DNA from: Nostoc sp. LPT
Lineage (GTDB): Bacteria > Cyanobacteriota > Cyanobacteriia > Cyanobacteriales > Nostocaceae
Length of the DNA stretch: 64,000 nucleotides
Direction of reading: 5' to 3'
Assembly (NCBI RefSeq): GCF_017115165.1
Contig: NZ_JABXKF010000071.1
Span: 1-64,000 of the forward strand
The notes under the pieces were generated by a model. The model was not told the DNA's origin. It ran no database searches and was given only the letters and a program-made list of their open reading frames with translations. Both the position numbers and the translations under genes were made by a program. This document shows, piece by piece, positions 53,992-61,484 of this stretch (within the stretch, counting starts at the first letter, position 1; the number at the start of each line of letters is the position of its first letter).

Positions 53992-54591
53992 ATGACGCAT
54001 TCAACCTATACACAGCAAGCACCCTCAAGCTTCAAGCTAAATCAAACACTAGTTGCTGATGCCTCTCACAGAGATGAGCAAGCCACAGCCCAAGCTGAAC
54101 TATACACCCACCTGAAATCCCAAGCCGAAGCTGTAGCCCCAACCCAAGATCCCCTGACATCTCGTGACCGTCGCATCATTGGCGAAATTATCCAGGTCGA
54201 ACCCGAATCAGTTCGCACCATCTGGATCGAAGGCGGGATTACAGTATGGGTGCAGTTAGTCGGTGGCGGACGGCTACCCTTTGACCGCAACTGGTTCGCT
54301 ACAAGAGTGGCAGAAGTCAAAGCGACTCTACCAGAAACAGCACTGGAACGCAACGAACGATTGAGCGATGAATTGGAAAAAGCTTGTACTGTTTTTGGTC
54401 TGTATCACGGCGAAGTTGATTGGTTATCTTTCAGCACCAAACTCTTCCAAGACGGGCGTTTTGTTGGCTTTGTCGGGTGCAATCAACAAGGCTGGTACGC
54501 AAGACCAAGACAGTATGGAGTCAATCGCGTGGCTCCGAGTGCAGAACAAGTGATTGCATCGTTGGGAGTCCGAGCAGCAGTAGCGGCTTAG
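53992..54591 (+). CDS. Plasmid-type protein, homologue of the N-domain at 19800-20597
   Basis: The protein has 199 residues. The shared core is DPLTSRDRRIIGEIIQVEPE, then WVQLVGGGRLPFDRNWFATR and EVDWLSFSTKLFQDGRFVGF. The tail (APSAEQVIASLGVRAAVAA) differs from the longer relative. The ATG follows a GGAG site, and a very good promoter lies upstream. It is first in a long plus-strand run of small plasmid genes. The function is unknown. Confidence 0.6.
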   Translation: MTHSTYTQQAPSSFKLNQTLVADASHRDEQATAQAELYTHLKSQAEAVAPTQDPLTSRDRRIIGEIIQVEPESVRTIWIEGGITVWVQLVGGGRLPFDRNWFATRVAEVKATLPETALERNERLSDELEKACTVFGLYHGEVDWLSFSTKLFQDGRFVGFVGCNQQGWYARPRQYGVNRVAPSAEQVIASLGVRAAVAA

Positions 54592-54688
54592 TTGCTGAAG
54601 TTAGAAAGGGCGATTGCTCCCCCAAGAGAAATGCGATCGCCTCTACAACGAAATTTATGACAATTTAAATCATCATGGCACACAGAAT

Positions 54689-55108
54689 ATGATTACCACA
54701 TTTTCTCTTCAACAGACTCAGTTGGAAGAGTCTCTTGACAAGATACTGTTGCCTCCAACAGACCCCAATGCAGAGGTCATGGAAATCCCTGGATACAAAC
54801 TCGTGTATGTCAATGGAGCTTGCCCCAGAAATTATCGAGTCTACAAAGCTGATTCAATGATTGGGGTGGTTTTTCAACACATTACCCACTGGTCTAACGG
54901 AGTAGATTCTCTTCGATACGCCGAGCCGGTTGGTGCAGCAGTTAGGTTGGATGAATTTATGAATGTGGCAGGCAGATTAACAGTGACTACGGAACAACCA
55001 CCCACAGAAGAGGAATTACTCGATAAAGAATTTGATGCGCTGACGAGTGACGAATGGGAGCGGTTAAAGAGATACGTTCCACAAGCGAAAGATTTAGTTG
55101 CAGCGTAA
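54689..55108 (+). CDS. Plasmid-type protein, homologue of the C-domain at 19800-20597
   Basis: The protein has 139 residues from the ATG at 54689; a TTG at 54614 would add 25. The part IPGYKLVYVNGACPRNYRVY, then MIGVVFQHITHWSNGVDSL aligns with VDGYRLTYVGKTD and LGILFKVRNGDEVWEN of the 265-residue protein. The C-terminal helical tail (TEEELLDKEFDALTSDEWER) is extra. It follows the N-domain homologue by 97 bases, so the two form a split version of the fused gene. A terminator-like hairpin follows. Confidence 0.55.
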   Translation: MITTFSLQQTQLEESLDKILLPPTDPNAEVMEIPGYKLVYVNGACPRNYRVYKADSMIGVVFQHITHWSNGVDSLRYAEPVGAAVRLDEFMNVAGRLTVTTEQPPTEEELLDKEFDALTSDEWERLKRYVPQAKDLVAA

Positions 55109-55113
55109 AAAAA

Positions 55114-55139
55114 TGGGTGGGCAGTAAGACCCACCTTTA
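55114..55139 (+). terminator. Hairpin after the 54689 gene
   Basis: GGTGGG and CCCACC pair around CAGTAAGA, preceded by a run of A and followed by TTTA. It is a probable terminator right after the stop. Confidence 0.6.
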
Positions 55140-55204
55140 CGACCAGAGCAAAACTAAATTATCAGTTTATCTAAATAGAACAACACAACTCATCGGATAA
55201 ACCA

Positions 55205-55420
55205 ATGGAACCGATAGAAATACTGAAGCAGTTCAATTCGTGCTACGTAAATATTCAGGCAATAGCCCAAGATGAAAATTGGCTTTTGTTGATTGCTGAA
55301 AAGAAGATTGACCCAGAAGCAGCGACTCACTTAGCTGATGTCATGCATTACTTGGGTGAGGCAATGGGGTGCGTAGAAGAAGTCGTTGAAATCAAGTTTA
55401 ATCAGGAATCAAAATCATGA
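55205..55420 (+). CDS. Hypothetical small protein, 71 residues
   Basis: The protein opens MEPIEILKQFNSCYVNIQAI and ends EVVEIKFNQESKS. It is probably helical with a short beta edge. I do not recognise it. Its stop overlaps the ATG of the next frame (ATGA at 55417-55420), a translational coupling pattern. Confidence 0.5.
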   Translation: MEPIEILKQFNSCYVNIQAIAQDENWLLLIAEKKIDPEAATHLADVMHYLGEAMGCVEEVVEIKFNQESKS

Positions 55421-55645
55421 AACTCTACGCAACCAGTATTCCTCAAGCAAAGCCCAAGTTGGGCGACTGTTATATCAAATAATGTAGGTTTAATTGAGTT
55501 AGAAATCAATGATAAAGACCCTGGCTTTCATTCAATGATTGAGGAATTATCTACTGAAATTGAGCCGGGAATTGTTGGTGTAAAAGCTAGCGATTTATGT
55601 CAAATACTCAGTATTGAAATGGTTGATACTAACGAAGAAAATTGA
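55417..55645 (+). pseudogene. Frameshifted small gene
   Basis: The ATG at 55417 encodes MKLYATSIPQAKPKLGDCYI and stops at 55480-55482. In the next frame the coding-like sequence continues (NNVGLIELEINDKDPGFHSM, then GIVGVKASDLCQILSIEMVD) to a TGA at 55643. A single-base shift near 55478-55486 would give one protein of about 75 residues. Either the gene is broken, or there is a sequencing error or a programmed shift. The family is unknown. Confidence 0.45.
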
Positions 55646-55674
55646 CAACCAATATTTACAAAACCTGACATCTT

Positions 55675-55935
55675 ATGAAATTCACAACTGTATCTGTTAG
55701 CTACTCTAGAAAATTTAATTTAGGCGACTATGAATCGCTGGAACTGAGTTGTTCTTTATGGGCGCAAGTGGAAGATGGGGAAGACGCTGATGGAATAACC
55801 CAATTTCTCTATCACCAAGCCAAAGCTTCAGTAAAACAAGCGGCAATGCCTGTGCTGAAAGCCTCGGAGTTCCAAATTAATAAGGCTAAATCTAGCAAAA
55901 AAGTGTCTGGTGATGTAAACGAAAGTGATTGGTAA
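55675..55935 (+). CDS. Hypothetical protein before ERF, 86 residues
   Basis: The protein has a beta start (MKFTTVSVSYSRKFNLGDYE), then CSLWAQVEDGEDADGITQFL and a helix YHQAKASVKQAAMPVLKA. The tail is polar and ends SGDVNESDW. It ends 17 bases before the ERF start. It looks like a small accessory protein of plasmid or phage recombination modules, an inference from its neighbour. I do not know the family name. Confidence 0.5.
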   Translation: MKFTTVSVSYSRKFNLGDYESLELSCSLWAQVEDGEDADGITQFLYHQAKASVKQAAMPVLKASEFQINKAKSSKKVSGDVNESDW

Positions 55936-55952
55936 TAATTTGGAGCCAATTA

Positions 55953-56726
55953 ATGCAAGAACTAATCAAAGCTTTAATCAAAGCAAAGGCAGAGTTTAAT
56001 CCCATTCAAAAAGACGGGACTAATCCTCACTACAAGCGCAAATATGCAACCTTAGATGCTGTACTAGCTGCTGTCACTTCCGCATTGGGTAAATACGGAT
56101 TAGTCATCATTCAAACTACTGAACTGTGTGAAAGTAAAACCGTACTGCGGACTCATCTTTATCATGAATCAGGTGAGAGCATTACCAGTACTTATCCTTT
56201 ACCTGAAATTAGTGATTCTCAGAAGTTTGGCGCAGCATTAACTTATGCACGACGATATGCGGTTTGTGCAATTTTATCGGTGACTGCTGATGAAGATAAT
56301 GATGCTGAAGGCGCAACTACTCCTCAAAAGCCTGAACAACCACAGAATAACATTAGACCCCGCAAAGATAATCAACATTCTTTAGTTCAGCCGACAAAAC
56401 AAGCTGTAACTCCACCATCAATCAACCCAAAAGATTTGCGAATTAAAGAAGTTCGCACACTTTTAAATTACCCACTCGATTTAGTTAAAGTTTGGCTGCA
56501 TTCTCGAAATGTAACTAGTCCGAGTGAGCTTGATTCTCAAGAGATTAATGAATTAGTGAAGACCATGTGTTTGGCTTGGGCAGGAAATAAGTTTGTCCAT
56601 CCGAATCATGCTGCTAACTCTTATCAAAAGCATGTCGTTGACGCTATAGGGCGAGGAGTAGATGAAACAACAGCAATCAGCGACTGGATGGACGGAGCGC
56701 TTGCACAATTGCCGGAACTGAATTGA
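55953..56726 (+). CDS. ERF family single-strand annealing protein
   Basis: The protein has 257 residues from the ATG at 55953, with GGAG nine bases upstream; a TTG at 55929 is less likely. The ERF core (about 1-115) shows LIKALIKAKAEFNPIQKDGT, then YATLDAVLAAVTSALGKYGL and QKFGAALTYARRYAVCAILS. ERF proteins anneal single-stranded DNA in phage and plasmid recombination. A Pro/Gln linker follows, then an unusual C-terminal helical domain (KEVRTLLNYPLDLVKVWLHS, then MCLAWAGNKFVHPNHAANSY). A related short motif (HELSDYPPETLKHWLAD) occurs in the protein at 59747. Confidence 0.82.
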   Translation: MQELIKALIKAKAEFNPIQKDGTNPHYKRKYATLDAVLAAVTSALGKYGLVIIQTTELCESKTVLRTHLYHESGESITSTYPLPEISDSQKFGAALTYARRYAVCAILSVTADEDNDAEGATTPQKPEQPQNNIRPRKDNQHSLVQPTKQAVTPPSINPKDLRIKEVRTLLNYPLDLVKVWLHSRNVTSPSELDSQEINELVKTMCLAWAGNKFVHPNHAANSYQKHVVDAIGRGVDETTAISDWMDGALAQLPELN

Positions 56727-56766
56727 AAAGAGAAATCATACTTCCAACTAGGGGGTAAATAAAAAG

Positions 56767-57084
56767 ATGAATCTTTGGTCAAGAATGAATTTAATTGCAT
56801 TAACAAATGAACGCTTTCTAGGAGAGTTTTACGATTTTATTTCTGATGACGATGGCGGATGGATGATTAAGTTCTTCTATCTGATTAAAGTAAATGTTGC
56901 TCTCTGGTTTGGATGGGAGTCACAGCCGGAATATGACGGTTGGCATTGGGGACTGGGGTATTTTGAAGAGGAATACCGACAAGACTGGAATGCGCCAATG
57001 GGAGCTTGTGATTGGCAAGAAATCTGTACTCCCGTCAGTTTTCTCAAATGGCAATATGGTATCGGCGAAAACTCGAATTATTAA
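56767..57084 (+). CDS. Hypothetical Trp-rich protein, 105 residues
   Basis: The protein opens MNLWSRMNLIALTNERFLGE and contains FYLIKVNVALWFGWESQPEY, then GWHWGLGYFEEEYRQDWNAP. Ten Trp residues in 105 are unusual. There is no clear membrane helix. It is unrecognised. A strong GGGGG-type site lies upstream. Confidence 0.5.
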   Translation: MNLWSRMNLIALTNERFLGEFYDFISDDDGGWMIKFFYLIKVNVALWFGWESQPEYDGWHWGLGYFEEEYRQDWNAPMGACDWQEICTPVSFLKWQYGIGENSNY

Positions 57085-57116
57085 TCAATAATAGACTGTT
57101 CATTAAAGGATTAAGA

Positions 57117-57293
57117 ATGGCTAGTCTTCCACCAATTAATTCAGTTGTCAAAGTCATTAAAACAGTTGCAGAAAAAGACCCAAGGCTAGGGCAAACAGGC
57201 ACAGTAATTCAGTATTCAGGACACGGCATGGTTTGTGCTCATTTCCCAGATATGCCACCTGACCAAGGAATTTTTTCAATTCTCATCATTTAA
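57117..57293 (+). CDS. Hypothetical small SH3-like protein, 58 residues
   Basis: From the ATG at 57117, after AAAGGA, the protein begins ASLPPINSVVKVIKTVAEKD and continues LGQTGTVIQYSGHGMVCAHF. The pattern of short beta strands with a Gly-Thr turn resembles small beta-barrel (SH3/KOW-like) proteins. The longer frame from 57012 overlaps the previous gene and is rejected. Confidence 0.45.
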   Translation: MASLPPINSVVKVIKTVAEKDPRLGQTGTVIQYSGHGMVCAHFPDMPPDQGIFSILII

Positions 57294-57318
57294 AAATCGT
57301 AGAGTCATAGTCAAGATT

Positions 57319-57519
57319 ATGCCCAAAAAATCCATTTTCCCCACCTCTACTGACCAGCCCTCACTGTGTCTACAATACCTCCGTCGTTGTGGGGGGAGCG
57401 CACGGTTGTGCAGTATTAAATTTAGCCTGGGAGTGATTCAAGGCTTGGTCAATCAAAGAAAGGTAAAGATTACGAATACAGGTGCAGGTTTTTATGTTCA
57501 ATTGGAGGATGTCAAATGA
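57319..57519 (+). CDS. Hypothetical small protein, 66 residues
   Basis: From the ATG at 57319: MPKKSIFPTSTDQPSLCLQY, then SLGVIQGLVNQRKVKITNTG and YVQLEDVK. It looks like a small winged-helix-like unit (helix, then an RKVKI...GFYVQL wing), which would suit DNA binding. Its stop overlaps the next ATG (ATGA), so the two are coupled. Confidence 0.45.
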   Translation: MPKKSIFPTSTDQPSLCLQYLRRCGGSARLCSIKFSLGVIQGLVNQRKVKITNTGAGFYVQLEDVK

Positions 57520-57860
57520 CTAACCACAAACAAGTTGTTTACCAATCTCAATTAGACCACAAGAGTAAATTGGTTCTTCGCCGCCGTACTAGGAGAAGAT
57601 TCAAACCCAGGATTTTCATCGACCGCACCATAGAAACAACTGCAATCGTCTCTCTACTCTTGACTAGCTTTTCAGGAGTTGGAGCAATGGGGTGCTGGGG
57701 AATGGAGATTATCGAGACTAATACTAATTCCAACATAATCATCTCTGGTTGGGAGTACCAGAAAAACAGAAGTCTTGGGGCTATGTTGGTCTGTTTTTCC
57801 GCCTTCTTAGGCAGTTCTTTAGTCGGAGCAAGTTTTAGTATTCACCGGGACAAATTTTAG
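57516..57860 (+). CDS. Small membrane protein, 114 residues
   Basis: A basic N-terminus (KLVLRRRTRRRFKPRIFI) is followed by two hydrophobic segments, TAIVSLLLTSFSGVGAMGCW (about 43-62) and LGAMLVCFSAFLGSSLVGAS (about 87-106). Positive-inside logic places the N-terminus in the cytoplasm. It is unrecognised and coupled to the gene before it. Confidence 0.5.
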   Translation: MTNHKQVVYQSQLDHKSKLVLRRRTRRRFKPRIFIDRTIETTAIVSLLLTSFSGVGAMGCWGMEIIETNTNSNIIISGWEYQKNRSLGAMLVCFSAFLGSSLVGASFSIHRDKF

Positions 57861-57874
57861 GGAGGGAAACGACA

Positions 57875-57973
57875 ATGGAAATAAAATTAACCACATCAGA
57901 ACTCAAATCAACAGTAACGATTTACGACTTTGGAGCTTTGTTATCGAAGTATGAACCGCCGAAATGCCGATGA
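57875..57973 (+). CDS. Possible 32-residue peptide
   Basis: An ATG after GGGAGGG encodes MEIKLTTSELKSTVTIYDFG, then ALLSKYEPPKCR. The good ribosome-binding site and the fit between neighbouring genes support translation. The function is unknown. Confidence 0.35.
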   Translation: MEIKLTTSELKSTVTIYDFGALLSKYEPPKCR

Positions 57974-58048
57974 TTTTCATATAAAGAACAAGTCAAATCG
58001 GTCAGTTGTACAGAATTTTATTTTGTTCGACAATAGAGAGAAAAACCA

Positions 58049-58435
58049 ATGTTAAAGCTTAAATATTTGAATGTTTTTGTTGCAGCATCAGGAGCAACGG
58101 CAATGGCGATCGGCATCATTATCGGTGTTAAAGGAGCAATTGCGGGAGAGGGTGCAAAAAGTTGGATTTCTGGCTTGTCCCTGATGCTAGGGGGAGTTGG
58201 ATTGCAAACAATAGCTCTAGATCGTCTGTTGAAAACTCAAATTGAAGAACAAATCGACAGAACTTTAGACGAAAGACTCAAAGCGAAACCAAAGGCTTGC
58301 AAAGGATGCCGGAACTTTCATGGTATTGAATATGGAAGAGTAAAGCTGGTTTGTGCGATTCATCCGCATGGAGTAGAAGGTGATACTTGCTCAGATCATG
58401 AGAAGTTCCCCAGCACTAAGGAACTAATTGAGTAA
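58049..58435 (+). CDS. Membrane protein with CxxC/HPxG motif, 128 residues
   Basis: Two hydrophobic segments are visible, NVFVAASGATAMAIGIIIGV (about 8-27) and WISGLSLMLGGVGLQTIAL (about 39-57). A helical stalk (LKTQIEEQIDRTLDERLKAK) leads to the Cys/His unit CKGCRNFHGIEYGRVKLVC, then AIHPHGVEGDTCSDHE. This unit also occurs in the products at 58453 and 23215. It probably binds a metal at the membrane. The next gene has the same plan. Confidence 0.6.
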   Translation: MLKLKYLNVFVAASGATAMAIGIIIGVKGAIAGEGAKSWISGLSLMLGGVGLQTIALDRLLKTQIEEQIDRTLDERLKAKPKACKGCRNFHGIEYGRVKLVCAIHPHGVEGDTCSDHEKFPSTKELIE

Positions 58436-58452
58436 AAAAGAAGTAACAAAAG

Positions 58453-59127
58453 ATGAATTTTAGTCCTTTCATTAAAGGCATCAGTGCAGTAACGGCAACA
58501 ATTATCTGTAGTTATGTTGGCACTCAATATCTCGGTAAAAATATCATGTATGCCATAAGCGGGGCAATAGTCGGAACCGGGATCACAACATTCATTACTG
58601 ATCGAATTGCAAGACAAATTGAGGTTAACCAAATTCTGTTAGGCCAACCTCAGCCCAACTCTTGGAGAGGCTGCGCTAACAACTACGCTCAGGGCAAGCC
58701 TTTACCTATACCTACCAACTGTAAAGGGTGCAAATACTATCACGGTATCCCGTACAACGGTGTAACGCTCAATTGCGCTATTCATCCTCAAGGATCATTT
58801 GGCAAACAATGCCCGGATTGGCAAGGCTTTCAGGAATCTATACAACTAGATCCAACTGAAAGAATTGTAAATATTCTTTTTCAGCCCGACGAAGACGAAC
58901 CAACTGGACACGTCACTATATTCCGTTGTTTAGGCGACTGGCACGAGGAAGAATTAACAAAACCCTGCGAATTTGCTACTTCTGTTGTCTCAATTGCTAG
59001 CCCTTTAGCTTGTCCAATAACTTCGGATCTAAAAATGGATAAGTATTGCGAAAAATCTGGATTTATTCGCACTTCAATCGGATCAAAGAAAAAGATATTT
59101 AGTCGTGAAGACCTTGTACAAACTTGA
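58453..59127 (+). CDS. Membrane protein with CxxC/HPxG motif, 224 residues
   Basis: Two N-terminal hydrophobic segments (GISAVTATIICSYVGTQYLG and ISGAIVGTGITTFITD) precede the unit CKGCKYYHGIPYNGVTLNC, then AIHPQGSFGKQCPDW at about 95-130. A C-terminal domain of about 90 residues (EDEPTGHVTIFRCLGDWHEE, then FATSVVSIASPLACP) is extra. It lies 17 bases after its paralogue, so a duplication followed by extension is likely. Confidence 0.58.
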   Translation: MNFSPFIKGISAVTATIICSYVGTQYLGKNIMYAISGAIVGTGITTFITDRIARQIEVNQILLGQPQPNSWRGCANNYAQGKPLPIPTNCKGCKYYHGIPYNGVTLNCAIHPQGSFGKQCPDWQGFQESIQLDPTERIVNILFQPDEDEPTGHVTIFRCLGDWHEEELTKPCEFATSVVSIASPLACPITSDLKMDKYCEKSGFIRTSIGSKKKIFSREDLVQT

Positions 59128-59162
59128 TTGGCATTCTTATAAATTACAAAGGAGCAAAAAAA

Positions 59163-59519
59163 ATGGCGTTAACCTTAAATAATCGCTCTCGAAACAAAGA
59201 ATCGTCCTTGACGCAAGCATTACGGCAAATACAACAGCTAAACTCCAAGATTCAAGAGTTGGAGCAGCAGCATCTTTCTTATGTGCAGAAGCAACAGAAT
59301 TTGATTAGTGCGATCGCCGAAATCTGTGTTTCTCCAATGCAGGAAATAGAGGCACTGCGGATTCTGATTTATCGGGGAGAGGCAGCCTGTCGGCAGTACT
59401 TGCGCTCGGTGCTAGTCAAACAGGGTCAGGCTTCAAAAATGACCACAGGACAAATGGAAAAACCCACTTTAAGTAAAAGAGCCAAAAACCGGGGTTTTTT
59501 GCAAAATTCAAAAAAATGA
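59163..59519 (+). CDS. Hypothetical coiled-coil protein, 118 residues
   Basis: From the ATG at 59163, after AAAGGAG, a heptad-type coiled coil (about 12-55, QALRQIQQLNSKIQELEQQH) is followed by a helical segment with EALRILIYRGEAACRQYLRS and a basic tail (SKRAKNRGFLQNSKK). The longer frame from 59124 has a worse start. It is unrecognised and may bind nucleic acid through its basic tail. Confidence 0.5.
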   Translation: MALTLNNRSRNKESSLTQALRQIQQLNSKIQELEQQHLSYVQKQQNLISAIAEICVSPMQEIEALRILIYRGEAACRQYLRSVLVKQGQASKMTTGQMEKPTLSKRAKNRGFLQNSKK

Positions 59520-59565
59520 TTTTTCTTTCTCATAGAGGCGCGGAATCAGTCAGGACAAGGGATTG

Positions 59566-59689
59566 AGCAGACCATGAGACAGTTATTTTCACGGCATTAC
59601 TAGGGTTTTGAGCCTCATCGAAATCATCCGCGTGTCTCAAAACCTTGATGCTACCGTGTTTGAGGTCGAGCAGAGTCTCATGGTCTGCT
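59566..59689. other. Nested inverted repeats: possible structured RNA
   Basis: The outer arms AGCAGACCATGAGAC (59566-59580) and GTCTCATGGTCTGCT (59675-59689) are perfect over 15 bases. Inside, GGTTTTGAG and CTCAAAACC pair as well. The two nested stems give a compact ~124-base fold in the gap between two plasmid genes. It could be a regulatory RNA, a terminator or a small element. Confidence 0.5.
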
Positions 59690-59746
59690 TGCTTTTTAGC
59701 GAAGGCACAAAAATTGTGATTCGGTATCGCTGCATCAAAAGGCCGG

Positions 59747-59992
59747 ATGAAAGATTTTATAAGTAATTGCATTATGTCAAACAAACACTTACTGAAGGTG
59801 AAACCGATTCATCCTAAAGAATTTAAATTGAAGCACGGATTATCGGTGTCCGAGATTCATGAACTAAGCGATTATCCACCAGAAACTCTAAAGCACTGGT
59901 TAGCTGACGAGTATAGTAGTCGTTACCAACAACCAAAAGAATCTGTCTTAAATCATTTTGGTTTACTAGATTTATATTTAAGTGCTTCTTAA
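59747..59992 (+). CDS. Small HTH-like protein, 81 residues
   Basis: From the ATG at 59747 (AAAGG upstream); an ATG at 59774 gives 72 residues. The helical motif LKHGLSVSEIHELSDYPPET, then LKHWLADEYSS looks like a helix-turn-helix and resembles the C-terminal part of the ERF-type protein (VRTLLNYPLDLVKVWLHS). It may be a small DNA-binding protein; a weak hairpin with T6 (60017-60038) follows. Confidence 0.5.
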   Translation: MKDFISNCIMSNKHLLKVKPIHPKEFKLKHGLSVSEIHELSDYPPETLKHWLADEYSSRYQQPKESVLNHFGLLDLYLSAS

Positions 59993-60083
59993 ATCAAAAA
60001 AGGTCACACAGACACTACCCACTTTGATGCGGGTTTTTTATTATAAAAGAGCAAAGTCAATAGATAGTCAATAGTTGTTTGTC

Positions 60084-60620
60084 ATGGACATCAATATTGA
60101 TACAGATATTGACAATGGTCTTGATACAGAGATTGATACAGAGATTGACACAGATATTGACTATCTTTTTGAGACTATTGACACGGATTTGACTAAGTTC
60201 ATGAAGTCACAATGGAGAGAACAACTTTTTCATCAAAAACCAAGCCAATCGGGAGTCAATTTCTTGCTTTTACCGATGTCAAAAGCCAAAGCAACTAAAA
60301 TTTTAGGCATCTGCCCCCGTACATTAGAACGGTGGACAGAAGTAGCTCAACTTGTTCCAGAGTATAGATTAATACTCTTAAGAATGAAAGCTTTTGCTCA
60401 AGAAAAGAGACTACGTGCGCCATTAATGACAACGTATCAAGTATGGGTAGTAGGAAAGATTGGCGAATTGTTTTCTGACATTGTTCAAGGCATTGATAAA
60501 AAGCCCCTTGTTGAGGCCATTATTGAAGCTAACAAAGGTGAATATACTCGCAGCAACTTTGAACAAGAACAACTTAGATTCACATCATACGGTTTAGGAG
60601 AGATACATCATGTCGAATAG
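60084..60620 (+). CDS. HTH protein with Asp-Thr-Ile repeat tail
   Basis: From the ATG at 60084 the protein has 178 residues. The first 35 are an acidic repeat (DINIDTDIDNGLDTEIDTEI) coded by a tandem 12-base unit GATACAGAGATT. Near 68-95 is a helix-turn-helix (MSKAKATKILGICPRTLERW). The remainder is helical. It overlaps the next gene by 11 bases, so the two are coupled. It might be a DNA-binding regulator or adaptor of the membrane module. The repeat looks like recent slippage. Confidence 0.55.
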   Translation: MDINIDTDIDNGLDTEIDTEIDTDIDYLFETIDTDLTKFMKSQWREQLFHQKPSQSGVNFLLLPMSKAKATKILGICPRTLERWTEVAQLVPEYRLILLRMKAFAQEKRLRAPLMTTYQVWVVGKIGELFSDIVQGIDKKPLVEAIIEANKGEYTRSNFEQEQLRFTSYGLGEIHHVE

Positions 60621-61320
60621 CATATTCACCCGTGCAGAATTATTTGAATTATTGAGTGCTAGCTACAGCCCAGAGCAAATTATTGCTGGATTAGAACAAC
60701 TGGCTCAGTCAGATCCAGCAGTTGATCCGAACGCTCAAGAATTTCCCGTAGATATTAGCGATCGCTTAGAAAGGTTGTTCAATCTAGCGCAAGCAACCCT
60801 CAACAAATCGAAGCTGTTAGGAGGTAGCGGCAATTTAGCGAATACACAGACGGGAGCTATGGACATGGCCACTGAACAATTACGAGTAGAAGGAGTCAGC
60901 CGCGAAACGTTTAAGGCATTCTTGGACATTGTGGCAGGCAAGACTGTTGCTCAAGCGCTGGCAGTTCATGAGTTTGAGCAAGAATTGTTCGATGAAATCA
61001 CGAGTGAACTTGATGCTCGTTCATTACAGCGACGCACAGAGCAAGGTTTTGATGAAATAGCGTTTATTTATCAATTGGCCAAAAATCCCGAAATCAGGCA
61101 ACAAATTACCCAAGAGTACGGGTTAAAGACTGGGGATGAGATTAAGCAACAAGTTCAAACCCTCACTACTGCTGCAACTGTTGGTTTTGACCCAAAAGCA
61201 TTTTTAGACGAATTAGGAGTGCCGACATCAGAAAAAAAGTCTACACGACCTGCGACGATTCAGGACTTGAAAAATTTGACACGCTCTTTGTTGAGCGAGA
61301 AATTCCAATCTCCAGCTTAA
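60610..61320 (+). CDS. Helical protein, 236 residues, with a candidate frameshift extension
   Basis: The protein starts at an ATG after AGGAGAG and overlaps the previous gene. It opens MSNSIFTRAELFELLSASYS, then EQIIAGLEQLAQSDPAVDPN, and is helical throughout. At 61233-61239 the message reads A AAA AAG in the zero frame (Glu-Lys-Lys), the dnaX-type slippery sequence, with AGGAG 13 bases before. A -1 shift there gives 74 further codons that encode a transmembrane tail (LFGLSVIFFLVCIGLSVYVR), 284 residues in all. The zero-frame product ends SLLSEKFQSPA. The role is unknown. Confidence 0.65.
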   Translation: MSNSIFTRAELFELLSASYSPEQIIAGLEQLAQSDPAVDPNAQEFPVDISDRLERLFNLAQATLNKSKLLGGSGNLANTQTGAMDMATEQLRVEGVSRETFKAFLDIVAGKTVAQALAVHEFEQELFDEITSELDARSLQRRTEQGFDEIAFIYQLAKNPEIRQQITQEYGLKTGDEIKQQVQTLTTAATVGFDPKAFLDELGVPTSEKKSTRPATIQDLKNLTRSLLSEKFQSPA

Positions 61321-61463
61321 AATGGCGCAAGTTCTTCAAAGAGAATCTTTTCGGATTGTCAGTCATTTTTTTTCTAGTTTGTATTGGGCTGTCTGTTTAT
61401 GTTCGTGTTATTAATGCACCGCCACCCCAGACAACACAAAGTATCAACGGGCAACAACCGTAA
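61215..61463 (+). promoter_or_regulatory. Candidate -1 frameshift site and membrane-tail frame
   Basis: The region comprises AGGAG (61215-61219), the heptamer A AAA AAG (61233-61239) and the -1 frame to TAA at 61461-61463. The tail contains ISSLKWRKFFKENLFGLSV and a 20-residue hydrophobic segment followed by a Pro/Gln-rich end (APPPQTTQSINGQQP). It has no good start codon of its own. Confidence 0.5.
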
Positions 61464-61484
61464 AATATTTTGGCTGAGTGTTTG

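Noticed and set aside
57012..57116. Longer N-terminal extension of the 58-residue gene
   Set aside because: It overlaps the previous gene in another frame; the ATG at 57117 has a better ribosome-binding site.
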